Below the pieces are notes generated by a model. The model was not told the origin of the DNA, ran no database searches, and worked only from the letters and a program-made list of their open reading frames with translations. A DNA stretch of 64,000 nt from Mesoplasma lactucae ATCC 49193. GTDB lineage: Bacteria; Bacillota_I; Bacilli_A; Mycoplasmatales; Mycoplasmataceae. The stretch covers positions 558,001-622,000 of the forward strand of contig NZ_CP023668.1 of the NCBI RefSeq assembly GCF_002441935.1, read 5' to 3'. The position numbers and the translations under genes are program-made. This document shows positions 18,276 to 31,525 of the stretch, piece after piece. Numbering within the stretch: the stretch's first letter is position 1; the number at the start of each line of letters is the position of its first letter.

Positions 18276-19139
18276 TTATTTGCAATTATTTTTGTGATTT
18301 AAATATAGTTTTAGGGTGTTTTCTAACAAACAAGCAATGGTCATTGGACCAACTCCACCTGGAACTGGAGTAATAAAACTTGCTTTTTTCTTCACATTTT
18401 CAAAATCAACATCACCATATAGTTTATGAGTGATTGGATCTTTGATGGTTCCAATATCAATTACAACAGCTCCATTTTTAACCATATCTTCTGTAATTAG
18501 TCATTTTCTTCCTGTAGCTGAGATTAAAATATCAGCTTTAATAGTATGTTCTTTTAAGTTTTTAGTTTCACGATTACAAAAATCAACACTTGCATGACGA
18601 TTTAAAAGCATTAAACCTAATGGTTTTCCGACAATATTTGAAGTTCCAACCATACAAACATTTTTACCAACAACATCAATTTTGTAATAATCTAATAATT
18701 CAACAACTCCTAAAGGAGTGCATGAATAAATTGTTGGTAAGTTTTGTAATAATTTTCCTTGGTTAATATAATGAAAACCATCAACATCTTTGTCTGGTGA
18801 AATCATTTGAATAAAATCTTCTTCATTTAAATGGCTAGGTAATGGAAGTTGTAATAAAATTCCATCAACTTCACTATCATTATTTAAATCAGTTAAAACT
18901 TTTGTTAATTCCTTTGCAGAACAAGTTGCACTTAAATTAATGGTTTCACCAATAATTCCAACCATTTCACAAGCTTTTTTCTTGTTTCTCACATAAAGTT
19001 CACTACTAGGATCATTTCCAACCAAAACCACACTAAGTTTTGGTCTTCTCGCGTTTTTATCCTTCATTAACTCTTCAACTTGTGATTTTATCTGACTTTT
19101 TTTCAAATCACTTAGTTTTTTACCATCCATTAAAGTCAT
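18276..19139 (-). CDS. folD: Methylenetetrahydrofolate dehydrogenase/cyclohydrolase
   Basis: Bifunctional cytosolic enzyme of one-carbon metabolism interconverting 5,10-methylene- and 10-formyl-tetrahydrofolate. Family signatures are visible: [17 protein letters not shown] with the catalytic lysine, [20 protein letters not shown], the NADP-binding segment [16 protein letters not shown], and the C-terminal [16 protein letters not shown]. Of the candidate starts, ATG 19139 (MTLMDGKK) has AGAAGG six bases upstream. The 287 residues match family length. It lies 47 bases after ktrB on the same strand and may be cotranscribed. One TGA is read as Trp. Confidence 0.96.
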
Positions 19140-19185
19140 TAAAATCACCTTCTTTTTATTATTTTTTCTTTATATATTAAAGAAA

Positions 19186-21006
19186 TTATCCAATGACAAC
19201 TTCTTCTTCTAAATATCCGTATTGTTCTTCAGCACTAGTGTTTTTATTAAAGACTAGTAAAGTATTTGAAATTCCAAATTGTCCGATGAACATCATAACA
19301 ATTATAACAAGTTTAGTTAAAACTCCGAATTCAAAAGTTTGTGAGGCAGTAAATGGATTTAATCCAACAGTCCCATAAGCTGAAGTTACTAACATGAATA
19401 ATTCAACAATTGCAGCATCCCCATTATAAGAAATTGATAATACTTTATGAGAATCTGCATAACAAATAATAATTGCAATTGCGACAATTAATGCTGATAG
19501 GAAGAACACTCCAAATGCTCTTTTAACAGTTTTATCTGGAATAGTCTTTTTAAAGGCTGTTGTTTTGCTTCTTCCGTGAACAATCGCATTAATGGCTAAA
19601 ATAATCACAGCTAAAGTTGTTGTTCTAATCCCTCCAGCAGTTGATGATGGAGCTGAACCAATAAACATTAAGATTCCCATAACTGTTTTTGAACCAGCGT
19701 TAAAGTCATTAATATTAATGGTTGAAAAACCAGCATTACGAGTTGAAGTAGTATTAAAGATAATGTTCATAATAGCTTCACCAACTGGTTTTTCACCAGT
19801 CATTTTAATACTGGTTGGATCAACTACCCCAACTTCATTAGTAGTTGCTGTGTAGTTATTAAAGATTAATGACCCATCACGATCAGCAAATTCAATTCCA
19901 AAAACTGCTAATGGTCCTGCAATAAATAAAGTTCCATAAACAATGAAGTTTAATTTAGTAAATAAAGAAAATGGAACAAACTCACCTTTTCTTTTGGCTT
20001 TAATCTTTTTCTTTAAGTCGTGATAAGTTGGATATCCTAATCCCCCAACTACTCACTCAACTAGGAAAGTAATTTGAATTAAATAACTAACATTTCCAGA
20101 TGTATTGTAAGGTTGTAGACTGTTTGGAGAAACAATATCAAATCCAGCGTTGTTAATTGCACTAGTTGAGTGAAAAACTGCAAATCATAAGGCTTTTGGA
20201 AAACTATGATATGAACTAATTGCTTCAAGATTTTCTTTTTTTCCATTTAAAACATAATCAGAAGTTTGCGCTGGATCTGTAAAGTAAAACGCAAAGAATA
20301 AAATTGCCATTGCAAGGATTTGAACTGAAGTTAATCAAACAAACCCATCACGAATCATTCCAACAGCTGAATATAAATCTGAACTTCCGCGTTCAGATTG
20401 AGCTAATTGTGCATCACTGACTGAAATTCTTTTATTTAAAGCTAGATATAAAACAACTTTAAAAGTTAAAATTCCAACTCCACCCATTTCAATTAAGAAA
20501 AGAATAATTAGTTGACCTCAAAATGAATAATCAGCACTTGGATTAACTGTATCAATTCCAGTATCTGAAAAGGCTGATGAAGTTGTAAATAAAGAAGTTA
20601 AGAAATCTCATTTAATTCCTTCTTTAATAACAACACCTGGAATTGCTAATAAAATCATCCCAGCAATAATCACACAAATATAAATTAAAAAGATTCTCCC
20701 ACTCACTTTTGAAAGTGGTCATCAGTTCTTTAATTTATTTAAAGCACTAGTTTTTTTAGTTTGTTTTTCTAAGTTCTTTTTAGTTTGTTTTTTAGTTTTT
20801 TTCGCACTAAAATGGTTTCTCATTTTATCAAAAAGAGAAACCTTTGGTTCATTATTATTAACTGAATGATCAAGTGAATCAAAGTCTTTTTTTAAAGTTG
20901 ATTCTTTGCTTAACTTCGCATTTTCGCTTTCAGTTGCTTTGGTTATTTCTTCAGATTCTAGTTCGCTAAAACTTTCTTCATCGTGATGATTATTGTTTTC
21001 TGACAA
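19186..21006 (-). CDS. ktrB: K+ transporter membrane subunit KtrB (Trk/Ktr/HKT family)
   Basis: A 606-residue potassium channel-like subunit. About 100 N-terminal residues are hydrophilic, first acidic and then Lys-rich, before membrane spans begin at WPLSKVSGRIFLIYICVII. Filter-like loops of the family are recognisable (SSAFSDTGI, INNAGFD, TRNAGFSTI, SAYGTVGLNP), as is GSAPSSTAGGIRTTT. Translation starts at TTG 21006, seven bases after AAGGAGGG. The regulatory partner KtrA is divergently transcribed from the other side of a 100-base promoter region, rather than being in the same operon. Many in-frame TGA codons are read as Trp. Confidence 0.94.
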
Positions 21007-21043
21007 GAAAAACCCTCCTTAGAAAATCATGAAAGACATTTTT

Positions 21044-21082
21044 ATGATTATACAATAGTAAAAGTTATATATGTATAATCAT
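21044..21082. promoter_or_regulatory. Divergent ktrB/ktrA promoter region with an inverted repeat
   Basis: A perfect 11-bp inverted repeat (ATGATTATACA 21044-21054; TGTATAATCAT 21072-21082) has a 17-base centre. Each arm holds a -10 hexamer: TATAAT at 21074-21079 for ktrA on the plus strand, and its mirror at 21047-21052 for ktrB on the minus strand. No good -35 was found for either. The symmetry could be two back-to-back promoters or an operator. Confidence 0.65.
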
Positions 21083-21106
21083 AGGTAGAATGTCGAGGTT
21101 TTAAAA

Positions 21107-21832
21107 ATGCCTAAAAGAAAAAATTTTGCCGTTTTAGGAGCTAGTAACTTTAGCTTAGCGGTTATTAAAACTTTGGTTGATAAGCGTCAAAAAGTAACTG
21201 TTTTTGATAACAATCCAGAACAATTAGACTTAACATTATCAGATTATGATAATGTCGATAAGATTATTTTAGATGCGACTAACAAATCTGCTTTAGAAAA
21301 AAATGCCATTAAAACTTTTGATGGGATTGTTGTCGGGTTTGGAAGTAGTATGGAAACTTCATTAATTGCTGTTTTAAACTTATTAGATTTAGGATGTGAC
21401 AACATCATAGCAAGAGCTAGAGATGAAAAACATCGAAGAATCTTAAAAGCAATTGGTTTAGCTGATAATCAAATCAGTACTCCAGATGAAATTGCTGGAA
21501 ACACTGTTGGTAGTCGTTTAGTTTATGATATTGATGTTAATATTGATATTCAATCATCATCAGATGATTACTTCTCAACAGTTGTCACAGTTAAAAATCC
21601 AGATGTCTTTAATAAAACTTTAGATGAATTAAATTTAATTAATAATAAAGACTTTAATATTATTCAAATCAGACGTGCTGGAAAAGTTTTCTTACCAGAT
21701 GAAAACACAATCCTTAAAGAAGGCGATGTTGTAACTCTATTTGCAGCTTCAAATGTTATTAACGAAATTGTTAATAAACTTCAAGGACCAGAAAAAGACC
21801 ACATCGAAGAACCACAACCAAGTCAAAACTAA
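21107..21832 (+). CDS. ktrA: K+ transporter regulatory subunit KtrA (RCK domain)
   Basis: A 241-residue cytoplasmic gating subunit. The N-terminal Rossmann fold starts FAVLGASNFSLAVIKTL; the usual GxGxxG is here GASNFS. VVGFGSSMETSL and ARARDEKHRRIL follow, typical of RCK_N. A C-terminal RCK_C (TrkA-C) domain begins around residue 135, ending with EGDVVTLFAASNVI. It should bind nucleotide and form a ring on KtrB. It is one of only two protein genes on the plus strand of the window. The ribosome site is CGAGG eight bases upstream. A perfect terminator follows. Confidence 0.95.
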   Translation: MPKRKNFAVLGASNFSLAVIKTLVDKRQKVTVFDNNPEQLDLTLSDYDNVDKIILDATNKSALEKNAIKTFDGIVVGFGSSMETSLIAVLNLLDLGCDNIIARARDEKHRRILKAIGLADNQISTPDEIAGNTVGSRLVYDIDVNIDIQSSSDDYFSTVVTVKNPDVFNKTLDELNLINNKDFNIIQIRRAGKVFLPDENTILKEGDVVTLFAASNVINEIVNKLQGPEKDHIEEPQPSQN

Positions 21833-21833
21833 A

Positions 21834-21866
21834 AATGAACTCTTAAAATATAAGAGTTCATTTTTT
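21834..21866. terminator. Bidirectional terminator between ktrA and gatB
   Basis: Perfect 12-bp stem AATGAACTCTTA/TAAGAGTTCATT with a 5-base loop. It is followed by T-runs on the plus strand and ends two bases from the gatB stop, so it probably serves both convergent genes. Confidence 0.9.
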
Positions 21867-21867
21867 A

Positions 21868-23301
21868 TTATTTGGTTTTAATTTTTTTAACAATAATACT
21901 CATTGCTAAGTCTGGATTGACGTTTCCTTGAGTATCTTTCATTAATTGTCCCATTAAAGCTTTTGTAACTCGTTCTGGACGCTCATCATATTGTTCAATT
22001 AATTTTTCATTCTTTTCAAAAATTGGTGTTAATAATTCATCAATTTTTTTAGGATCGTTAATTAATTTTAAGTTTAAACGTTCCACAATTTCTTTTGGTG
22101 TTTCTTTATCAGATTCCATAATAATTGGTAAAACAGTTTTGGCGTGTTTAGTTGAAATAGTTCCATCATCAATTAAGTTAACCATTTGTGCAAGGTTTGC
22201 TGGTGTTAATGCAATTTGATTAATTGTTTTATTTTCTTTATTTAATTCTGACATTACTTCATCAGTTAAATAGTTAGCAACTTTAACTGCATCTTTTGTT
22301 AACTTAATAGTTTGTTCAAAGAAGTTAGTTAAATCTAATGATGAAAGAAGAACATTAATAATATCTTTTGCTAAACCAAGTTCAGCATATCTAACACGTT
22401 TTTTGTCAGCTAATTCAGGAGAATTCGCAATTACTTCATAAACTCATTTTTCATCAAGTTGAATTGGTGCGATATTTGGGTCTGTGAAATAACGATAATC
22501 TAAAGCATCAGATTTTGAACGCATAGAAACTGTTTCTTGTTTTGTTTCATCAAATCTTCTAGTTTCTTGTTCAACTTCTTTTCCTTGAACCATTAAAGCT
22601 TCTTGACGTTTGATTTCAAACTCAACAGCTTTTCTCACGTTAGCTAATGAGTTTAAGTTTTTAACTTCAACTTTGTTTGAGAATTTTTGTGTTCCATAAG
22701 GACGAAGAGAAACGTTAACATCACAACGTAATGAACCTTCGTTCATTTTAACGTCACTAACTCCTAAGAATAATAATGTTTCACGTAATTTTTCAACGTA
22801 TTTAACAGCTTCTTCAGCACTTCTTAAAACTGGTTTAGTAACAATTTCTACTAATCCAATTCCACTACGGTTGTAGTCAATTGATGTAGTTACATCACCA
22901 TGTTTTTGTTGAGCAGTATCTTCTTCAATATGTAATCTCTCAATTTCAACAATTTTTTTAGTTCCATCATCAAGTTGGATTTCTAAAGTTCCTTCACTTC
23001 CGATTGGGAAAAATTGTTGGGTGATTTGATATCCTTTTGCTAAATCTGGATAAAAATAATTTTTACGATCAAATCTTAATAAAGTATCAATCTTCATATT
23101 TAAAGCATTAACTGCAAGGATTGCTAAACGCACTCCTTCTTTGTTAACTTGTGGTAAAGCTCCAGGATAACCTAAATCAGTTTCACTAACCATTGTGTTT
23201 GGAGTTTGTCCGAAACTAACTGGAGCTGGTGCAAACATTTTTGATTTTGTTTTTAATTCAACGTGGTTTTCAATTCCAATAATTACTTCAAAGTTATTCA
23301 T
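21868..23301 (-). CDS. gatB: Aspartyl/glutamyl-tRNA amidotransferase subunit B
   Basis: The tRNA-binding and kinase subunit of the GatCAB amidotransferase, which converts misacylated Glu-tRNA(Gln) and/or Asp-tRNA(Asn) to the amide. Diagnostic stretches are VIGIENHVELKTKSKMF, NPGALP-like YPGALPQVN, DRKNYFYPDLAKGYQITQ, RLHIEEDTAQQ and DYNRSGIGLVEIVT. A C-terminal tail (Yqey-like domain) follows, containing LMGQLMKDTQGNVNP. At 477 residues it is full length. Its ATG overlaps the gatA stop by one base (TAATG), implying translational coupling. TGA near 22440 is read as Trp. Since an AsnRS gene is present, the main substrate is probably Glu-tRNA(Gln). Confidence 0.97.
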
Positions 23302-24761
23302 TATTTAAAAATCTCTCTTTCCATTCCGTCCATTAAGTTTTCAAGATATTTAGCCCCTTGTAAAACTTTTAAATCAGCAAATGGTTTTGCATTTAAGTTT
23401 AAACCAACTGGCATTTTTTCAGCAGTTACAAACGGAATTGTAATTGATGGCATTCCAGAAAAGTTTCCTAAAGTTAAGATATCGTCAATGTATTCAGTTT
23501 CTTTATTTTTGTTTTGATCAATTTCTTCTGATTCAACAATTAAAGGTGCAATTGTTTGTGATGGTGGTGTGATTAAGAAATCAACTTGTTTGTAAGCTTT
23601 TTCTAATTCATCACAAATTAAACGACGAACTTTTTTAGCTTTATGTAAGTAGATGTTTTGGTTTTCTTTTTGTAAGTTTAAAGAACCAATAATGAAACGT
23701 CTTTTTACAACTGGACCAAATTTATTGGTTCTAGTATCTTTCATAATATCTTCTCAAGTTTCTCCATCAACTCTGTCACCAAAATCAACACCAGTTAAAT
23801 TAGCATTTGATGAAACAGCTTCTGAGAAAGAAATCATCATATAAACTGATGAAAGTGCGTTTAATAAGTCACTTCTAAATTCAATTGGAACGACTTTAAC
23901 CCCATCTTTTTCCATCATTTTGTAAAGTTCATTATATTTTTCACGTAATTCTTTTGGTAGATGGTCATGAACATCTTTGATATATCCAAAAGTTTGGTTC
24001 TTATCAAAGTTATTAATATTTTTATAGAAATCTTTTTCAGCGATTTCAACTGATGTGAAGTCTCTGAAATCTTTTTTAATTAAAGCATCAGCTACAATTG
24101 CAGCATCATCAACTGTTCTTGTTAAAACTCCACCATGATCTAAACTTGGTGAATATGGGAACATTCCATAGCGAGAAATTGCTCCATAGGTAGGTTTATA
24201 TCCTACAATCCCAACAAATGATGCTGGTTTTCTAATTGAATCTCCAGTATCTGTACCAAGTGCAAAAGGAACCATTCCTTTGGCTACAGCAAAAGCACTG
24301 CCAGAACTTGAACCTCCAACTAAACGTTCATGATCAAGTGGGTTATGTAATAACCCATAGCCAGAACTTAATCCAGTTCCACCCATTCCAAGCTCATCCA
24401 TATTTGATTTACCACTCATGATAGCTCCGCTTTCATCTAATAAATCAATTACATTAGCATTATATAAAGGAACAAATCCTTCTAATATTTTTGAACCAGC
24501 TGTAGTTTGTAAGTTTTTTGTAGCAAAGTTATCTTTTGCAAAGTAAGGAATTCCCATTAATAAATCTTCTGGATTAATTCCTTTAGCATCAATTAATTCT
24601 GCTTGGTATAGCATGTCTTTTTTATCATGTGAAATTAAAACATGGTCGTGCTTTGTTAATTCAATTTCTACTAATAATTCTTCAACTAATTTTTTAGCTG
24701 TAGTTTTATGATTTACTAACTCATCATGTAATTCTAAAATTGTTTTATTTTTGATGCTCAT
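23301..24761 (-). CDS. gatA: Aspartyl/glutamyl-tRNA amidotransferase subunit A
   Basis: The amidase subunit that releases ammonia from glutamine. It belongs to the amidase-signature family. The Ser-cisSer-Lys triad region shows DNFATKNLQTTAGSK and GLLHNPLDHERLVGGSSSGSA, with GTDTGDSIRKPASFVGIVG carrying the nucleophile. The 486 residues fit the family. One TGA (near 23753) is read as Trp. It starts one base after the gatC stop and ends overlapping gatB, inside ligA-gatC-gatA-gatB. Confidence 0.97.
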
Positions 24762-24762
24762 C

Positions 24763-25287
24763 TTATTTCACCACCTTAACGATTGTTACATAGTCACCAT
24801 CAATAGTTGGTGCATTTTCTAATACTTTGTCATGATCTAAAGTGTGGAAATCATCATCTTCTCTTAAGTAAGTGTGAGCCATATCAAATGGATAATATTT
24901 AGCTTCAACTCCATCAGTATTAATAGTTAATACTTTTAAGAATTTTTCTCTGATTGATTGTTCTGTTTGTTGAATATCATCGATATCACCTTGGCTTAAA
25001 TTAATCATGATGTCGTCTGCTAGTTTTTGAATATATTCGTCACTTAGCATTTTTTTCTTTGAATCAAATACAAAATCAAAGTTTAAAGTGGTTTTCCCAG
25101 TTTTTTTATTAAAAATTAAAGAATGTTCTTCTTTGCTTACTTCATATTTACTTAAGTTATTTTTAACGAATTGCTCAAAAGCATATTCAGTTGTAAATGA
25201 TTGATGGATAACTTCATTACCGTCTTTTAAAGATACGGTGATAACATCTCATTTATTTGATTTTAAAATATCTTGAATATTTGTCAT
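24763..25287 (-). CDS. gatC: Aspartyl/glutamyl-tRNA amidotransferase subunit C with a 79-residue N-terminal extension
   Basis: The C-terminal 95 residues (from MLSDEYIQKLADD) are a recognisable GatC: EQSIREKFLKVLTINTDGV and the LREDDDF segment that wraps between GatA and GatB. The same open frame continues upstream without a stop for 79 codons to ATG 25287, which has AAGGGAG about 10 bases upstream; no ribosome site precedes the internal Met. The extension (MTNIQDILKSNKWDVITVSL...) looks like a small alpha/beta domain, with one TGA-encoded Trp. I do not recognise it. Total length is 174 residues, against about 95-100 in most bacteria. Confidence 0.88.
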
Positions 25288-25301
25288 CTTTGTTTTCTCC
25301 C

Positions 25302-27290
<1,989 letters not shown>

Positions 27291-27342
27291 TAACTAACAC
27301 CTCGTATCTTTAATTATACTTGTTTAAAGTTTTTGCAGGACC

Positions 27343-27379
27343 AAAAAAGAAGCTTAACTCCTTTTTGGAATTAAGCTTC
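27343..27379 (-). terminator. Terminator overlapping the end of the membrane-protein gene
   Basis: GAAGCTTAATTCC pairs with GGAGTTAAGCTTC with one mismatch around AAAAA, followed on the minus strand by TTTTTT. The stem includes the stop codon of the gene at 27371-29473. Confidence 0.88.
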
Positions 27380-29473
27380 AATTTCATCATTTAGTTCTTC
27401 ATCTGGATAGTCAACTTCAGTAACGCTTGAACCTTGTTCACGTTTCAATTTGTAAACCTTTGGTTTAAAGACTTCACTTACACTTTCAACTTGAGAAACA
27501 TTAAATTCTTGTTGTTGTGATGGTGAAATTGCGTTGTTAAATTCAACTTCAGTTTTTGGAACATCATCTGGATTAATATTTGCATCTCGTAATCTCTTAT
27601 AGCGGGAATCTGATTTAGATTTAGCTACAATTTGTTTTACAATCGGAAGCATTAATATCAATGAGACTGCAACTTTAGGTCTTAAACTTAATGAAGTCAC
27701 AATAACTAAACCAAGGTCTATAGCAAAGATAATTAAAATCATCGCAAACAATGGACCAATTTTTTCCATTTTATCAATTGGATAAATTTTTTGGACTGCA
27801 AAGTAATTGCCTAGAATTCCTATAGCCACAGGAATTACTAAAGCTAGTAAGTTTACAAGCACGTGTGAGAAATCAGAATTATAAGTTCCTCGGTTTCAGT
27901 TTTGCGCTCATAGATATCCATAACATATAGCCATAAAACTTAGTTTAGTGCTATAGAAGGCAATTAATGTATTAATGATAAAGTTATCTCCCTTTTGTGG
28001 GATTGAGAATATTAGAGATAGGCCTATAGCAAATGCTAAATAAAGTCCAGCTATAATATCAGTCATCTTAGCAACTTGATCTACTCTTTCTTTAGCTTCA
28101 ACTAAAGTATATTGTCCTTGGATTAAAAGGATAAATGAAGTTGAACCAGCATAAAGAATTGAGAATAATGGTTTTTTAAACATGAAATCATAAACATTTC
28201 ATAACGCCTGACCATTCAAAGCAGTAGTTCCGGCGCCTTGATTTGTAGCCATTATTACATTACCATTTCCATCAACTGGATATAGCGCCATTAAATCTCC
28301 AGACACTGCTGAACCATATAGTGCATTAACAATATATGGACTTAGAATTGACATTAATATAAAAGTAAATCCTGCTACAGAGTACATATAAAGTTCATAT
28401 TTAGAATATGATTCTCAATATAATCTTCCTTCCTTGGCTACAATAGACACAAAGTATTCACGGAAGGAAGTTATGAAGTTAGCCATGATTTGTCTTGTGT
28501 TAACTCCAATAATTAAGTATAGAGATAGCATAGATGAAGTACGTAGCCCATATCCTCCAAGTACTAACATTACTAAAACAATGTCAGTGTTGAAAAGAAT
28601 AGTTCTTCCAATTGTTGTAGATAACATTTTTGCAGATGTTCTTTTTAATTGGAAGCTGTCAAAGTCAGGATAGAATTTTAATCAATCATAATTTCTTTTT
28701 ACATAAATCATAATTAATAATCCACGTAAAGGACCATAGGCTATCAAGATTAAGAATGGATAAAGCGGGTCTATAGGTCCCCCATTAGCTTTAGTTAAAT
28801 TTAATAAATAGAATAAAGTTCCATAAATAACTAAATCTGTAAATAGAATAATTAATCGTCTAGACCCATTTTGTTGGTCTGCTTGTATGACGTTTTCATA
28901 AGCTCCAAAACAACCAGCCGTAATAATATTTTTAATTCCAAAACATAAGAATATTAAAACTAATTGGTAAAAAGGAGCTACAGATGTTGTTTGCACATTA
29001 TTAGAATCTGTAAAAGGTTTTAAAGCTACATCTCATTGAATTGATTCAGCATTTTTTAATAAAGTTGGTGAAACAACAATTTCTAATGGATATAAAACAG
29101 CTAATAAGGCGATAACAATAGTGTTGGAAATCATTCCAGCACGGTAACGTTTTTTAGCTGTTGAAAATATTTCGTTTGTAGTAATAAAGTCATTATTTTG
29201 TAATGGCTTAATCATTAAAACAACTGTTGAGACACCCAAAGCTCCTTCTGTAGATCCACCTAAAGTAGATAAAGCAGCAGAAACACGGATGAACCCATTG
29301 AATTCAGTTCCATAAGCATTCAAGACTCAGTAAATCATCATGAATTGAATTATGGCATTAATTAAAGAAATAGATACACCAATCAGAGTACCAGTAAAGT
29401 TTTGGCGGTTCGCCTTTTTAGTTTGCTTTACTTCTGGTGTTTCAGAATGTTGAGCCTGACTACTGTTACTCAT
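27371..29473 (-). CDS. Large polytopic membrane protein, possibly a flippase-like exporter
   Basis: A 700-residue protein with a short hydrophilic N-terminus (MSNSSQAQHSE) and about 12-14 hydrophobic segments, for example LIGVSISLINAIIQFMMIYW and MYSVAGFTFILMSILSPYIV. A charged C-terminal tail of about 100 residues follows (SKSDSRYKRLRDANINPDD onward). The layout resembles MATE/MVF polysaccharide- or lipid-flippases, but I see no diagnostic motif, so this is a guess from architecture. The start follows AAGGA at five bases. It is the last gene of a unit with the CPBP protease and the pseudouridine synthase. Many tryptophans are TGA. Confidence 0.8.
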
Positions 29474-29491
29474 GGTGTCCTTCTTTCTAAA

Positions 29492-30394
29492 CTATTTAAA
29501 ATCTTTACTTATTTCTATAATTGTCTCATTTAAATACTGTAATGGAGCATTAAGGTTGTGGAAAATTATTTTATAAGCCTTCAAGAAGATCATTTTTTCG
29601 TTATTAATTTTCATTCCACCATAACGGAAGTCATTAATAATTGGGAAATTAAAGTATGAAACAGAGGCACGAATTTGGTGTTTTCTTCCAGTTTTTAAAG
29701 TTGCTTCAACTAAAGAAAAATCTTTGTTTTCACTTAAAACTTTAAAATCAGTTTCACATTCCTTCGCTCTTCTATCGTTCTTATGATTTGTATAGATAGA
29801 TAATTGTTCATCTTGATCATAGTAGATAAATCCCTTAGCAACTAAGTCTTTTGGGAACCCTACTCTAGTTCTTAAAACGTATTTTTTATCAATTTTTGTT
29901 TTAATTGCATCAAGTAATTCATCTAAACTAGGTTTGTTTTTAGCATAGATAACTAACCCTTGAGTTAGTTTGTCTAAACGGTGAACATGTGAAACCACAA
30001 AAGATTGGCTATCTTCTGGGTTATATTCTTTTTTATCAATTAGATAACTTTTAACCATGTTATCTAAACTAATATTAAATTCAGAATGCATTTCAATGTT
30101 TGCTGGTTTATTAGCAACTAAAATGTTTTCATCTTCATAAACTACATCTAATAAGTCGTAATTTACTTTTTCGAATTTATCTCTCATTACTGGATCGTTG
30201 TTATCATAAACAACAACTTCGTCTCCAGCTTTTAAAACGATCTTTTGATCACTAATTCTTTTTCCATTTAATTTAATATCTTTTTTTCTGAATCATTTGT
30301 AGATTACAGATAAAGGTGTAGTTGAATACATCTTTTTTAAAAATTTAAAGACTGATTGATTTGCATCATTGTCTTTTACTATGTATGTTTTCAT
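29492..30394 (-). CDS. RluA/RluD-family pseudouridine synthase
   Basis: Isomerises uridines in rRNA (or tRNA). The N-terminal about 80 residues form an S4-like RNA-binding domain (IYKWFRKKDIKLNGKRI). The catalytic domain has the family motif VHRLDKLTQGLVIYAK with the catalytic aspartate, and LKTGRKHQIRASVSYFNFPI. At 300 residues it is the usual size. The target position cannot be told from sequence. ATG 30394 has AAGGAGAG seven bases upstream, which overlaps the end of the preceding CPBP gene. One TGA is read as Trp. Confidence 0.93.
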
Positions 30395-30410
30395 ATTATT
30401 CTTTCTCTCC

Positions 30411-31430
30411 TTAGAATTTTTGCGTAAAAATAACAATAATTGTCACTAAGTTATAGCCCGCATGTGTTAATCAGTTGTAAGTTACATTTCCTCTAGCACT
30501 TAAAAAGACACTACTAAGGATAAATCCAGCTAAAACATAATTTAAAATATGTTCTACATCTCCTGATTGAGTATGTAGCATCCCGAAAAATAAAGCTGTT
30601 GTAAATAAACCTAAAGTTTTATTTCCAACTCCAGCAAATCAAGCATTTCTACTTGCAAGTTCTTCTGTAATTGGGGCAATTAAAACTGTTAGTACAAATA
30701 ATGATATCGCATAAAAGACACGATAAGTCATTGAATGTGATTCTGATAATCCATCTTCTAAACTAGATTGGTTATTTGAGGCTTCTGATAATGATAATGG
30801 TGTATTTTTAAAGATTGCTCCATAAGCTACTGCTACTAAAGCATAAAAGATAGCTACAGTAATAACTGTTGTGATTAAAAGCATTAATCAGTTTTCTTTA
30901 AAAGTTTGTTTTACTCTTTCTTTTAATCCAGATGTTTTAACAAAAGCTAAAATAATCACAATTATTTCTGATGCAATTTGAGTTCAAATTGATAAAAACG
31001 GCAGAACATCAGAATCACTTTTCATTCCTGCAAGTGATGCAATCATCACAACAACAAATGAAACAACATTTGGAATTAAAATAAAGCAATAAAGAATAAA
31101 TGAACCAGATTTTAAAAATAGTTCTTTATCTCGATTTCAAAAAATCATAAATCCAACCACAGCTGAAATTAAAGTAATTGCTAAATAAATTAATTGAATA
31201 TAGTTATTATCAATAACTGGATTATCAGTACTCATTCCAAGAGCAAATCTAAAAATGAATAGAAAAACAAAAGGAATGAATAATGCAGTTGTTAAGAAAA
31301 TCATTCCATCGGTTTTTCAATCATAAAGATTAAAAAAGAACGGATCATCTTCATTTACTTTTCTTTTTGGTAATTGAAAATGATTTCAAAAGTTTGCTCA
31401 TTTAGAAGTTTTTTCTTTTGTTTCAACCAT
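30411..31430 (-). CDS. CPBP-family intramembrane metalloprotease (Abi/CAAX-like)
   Basis: A 339-residue membrane protein with about eight hydrophobic segments. The family signature EExxxR is present as EELASR; the second motif is FFGMLH with its histidine, and the third HAGYN. These residues would bind zinc inside the membrane. Family members process prenylated or other membrane proteins and sometimes act in bacteriocin immunity; the substrate here is unknown. ATG 31430 follows AGGGAA at a short distance. It is first in a unit with the pseudouridine synthase and the large membrane protein. Confidence 0.88.
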
Positions 31431-31486
31431 TATTTCCCTATTTTTCCTTTTCTTATGCATATAGTATTAATTCTACTTTAAAAACA

Positions 31487-31514
31487 AAAAGTGTCTAACC
31501 AAATAGACACTTTT
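31487..31514 (-). terminator. Terminator after the Enzyme I-like gene
   Basis: Perfect 11-bp stem AAAAGTGTCTA/TAGACACTTTT with a six-base loop, 12 bases beyond the stop at 31526. Confidence 0.85.
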
Positions 31515-31525
31515 CTAACTTGTTA

